Of a DNA stretch of 6,761 nt, positions 5,937 through 6,761 are shown one piece after another. The notes under the pieces were generated by a model. The model saw only the letters and a list, made by a program, of their open reading frames with translations, was not told the origin of the DNA and did not search any database. Where the stretch lies: contig CALBGF010000096.1 of NCBI GenBank assembly GCA_937893635.1, forward strand, positions 1 through 6,761, in the 5' to 3' direction. Each line of letters opens with the position of its first letter. Position 1 is the stretch's first letter. The position numbers were made by a program, and so were the translations under genes. This DNA is from an uncultured Mollicutes bacterium. GTDB taxonomy: Bacteria; Bacillota_I; Bacilli_A; RFN20; CAG-826.

Positions 5937-6761
5937 TCAAACATTAATATCTAGTAATTCTAATAATCTTTTAAATGCATCTTGTCCATCAAGGCAAGTA
6001 TCAATAAGCCATCCTTTTTCATCTTTCCAATTAGCAAGGCCGCGATAATAAAAAGTTTTTTTTGAATCTTCAATAATAAATGGAATTATGTTAAATCTTA
6101 AACATTCTTTTAAAGCAATAAGTCTACCAACTCTTCCATTTCCATCTTGAAATGGGTGGATATATTCGAAATTAGCGTGAAATTCAATAATATCTTCAAT
6201 ACTAATATTCTTTTTTGATAAATAATTATTTAATAATTTCTTCATTTCATTAGCTACTTCACTTGGGCGACATGTAATTTTTCCACCAACCACATTAGAT
6301 CTTTTTTTATAATCACCTACCATAAACCAATCAAAATTAGAGTCATTTGTCCCTTGTTTCAAAAGTAAATGAATATGTTTGATGATTTCTTCACTTAATG
6401 GTTCCATAGCAACATCAATTATATAGTCAATTGCCCTAAAGTGATTACTTGTTTCAATAATATCATCAACCAAAACCCCATCGTCAGCATCAATGGTTCT
6501 TGTTTCAAATATTAACCTAGTTTGATCTTCAGTTAATTTTGATCCTTCAATATGATTGGAATTATATGTCATTCTAACTTGTAATTCATGATAAAGTCCA
6601 CCTGATAATTTGATGCTTTTTTCTTCTTTTAAAATTTGAAGAATAGGATTATCATAAGTAATCGTAAATAGTTCGTCTACTTTACAGTTCAAAAAATTTG
6701 CAATTTTTAAAAGAACCAGATTAGCAACTTTTTCACCTTTTGACATTTTAGCAATAGTTTT
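5937..6761 (-). CDS. Fic-domain protein with N-terminal Cro/C1-type helix-turn-helix (5' end outside window)
   Basis: Fic proteins usually transfer AMP from ATP to a hydroxyl of a target protein. Numbering from the ATG at 6746: the Fic motif HPFQDGNGRVGR (197-208) is complete, with catalytic His197 and the nucleotide-binding GNGR. SNHIEG (63-68) matches the inhibitory helix motif (S/T)xxxE(G/N), placed N-terminal to the core as in class II autoinhibited Fic proteins; Glu67 would block productive ATP binding. A probable target-binding flap lies near 146-155. The C-terminus (YYRGLANW, DTCLDGQDAFK) is typical of this Fic subfamily. The ATG at 6746 is probably not the start: the frame stays open to 6761 and adds KTIAK, giving KTIAKMSKGEKV and then LLKIANFLNCKVDELF, the recognition helix and C-terminal half of a Cro/C1-type HTH (HTH_26-like). 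Perhaps 30-40 residues are missing. The HTH could let it regulate its own gene; the AMPylation target is unknown. Confidence 0.93.
   Translation of the reverse strand, partial: KTIAKMSKGEKVANLVLLKIANFLNCKVDELFTITYDNPILQILKEEKSIKLSGGLYHELQVRMTYNSNHIEGSKLTEDQTRLIFETRTIDADDGVLVDDIIETSNHFRAIDYIIDVAMEPLSEEIIKHIHLLLKQGTNDSNFDWFMVGDYKKRSNVVGGKITCRPSEVANEMKKLLNNYLSKKNISIEDIIEFHANFEYIHPFQDGNGRVGRLIALKECLRFNIIPFIIEDSKKTFYYRGLANWKDEKGWLIDTCLDGQDAFKRLLELLDINV

Noticed and set aside
1..6761. CRISPR array, insertion sequence or phage genes
   Set aside because: I saw no regularly spaced repeats, transposase motifs, terminal repeats or phage structural genes.

Overview
The window is strongly AT-rich DNA (roughly 70% A+T by eye, not counted) from a low-GC Gram-positive-type bacterium, most likely a member of Bacilli or a mollicute-related lineage. 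The standard genetic code is in use: TGA ends two genes (the 171-residue membrane protein and the Fic protein) and tryptophan is read from TGG, so code-4 groups such as Mycoplasma and Spiroplasma are unlikely. AGGAG/GGTGA-type ribosome binding sites, TATAAT-type promoters and a tRNA with encoded CCA fit Bacilli or relatives. The species cannot be named from the sequence alone.

Left part (1-5110, minus strand): one apparent five-gene operon, read right to left. The order is an RluC/RluD-family pseudouridine synthase, a 4-TM membrane protein, a 3-TM membrane protein with a large soluble N-terminal part, a soluble protein of about 229 residues, and phosphoglucomutase (pgcA). The genes are packed with gaps of 9 bp or less or with overlaps (ATGA, TAATG). 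A promoter lies before the first gene and a two-tier hairpin terminator follows the last. The three middle genes have no function I can recognise. Their tight coupling suggests they work together, probably at the membrane. The promoter carries a perfect 11-2-11 inverted repeat exactly over its -10 and spacer, which looks like a repressor operator.

Middle part (5110-5290, plus strand): a tRNA-Ser(GGA) with an extended -10 promoter, diverging from the operon, and its own intrinsic terminator.

Right part (5290-6761): a plus-strand gene for a small two-TM protein behind a good promoter with an approximately 80-nt leader. It converges on a minus-strand gene for a Fic-domain protein that runs off the right edge. 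The visible in-frame residues beyond its first ATG show that the Fic protein carries an N-terminal Cro/C1-type helix-turn-helix whose first part is outside the window. A hairpin between the two convergent genes terminates the fic transcript.

The best candidates for something undescribed are the three-gene membrane cassette between rluC-type and pgcA genes, together with the operator-like palindrome controlling it.
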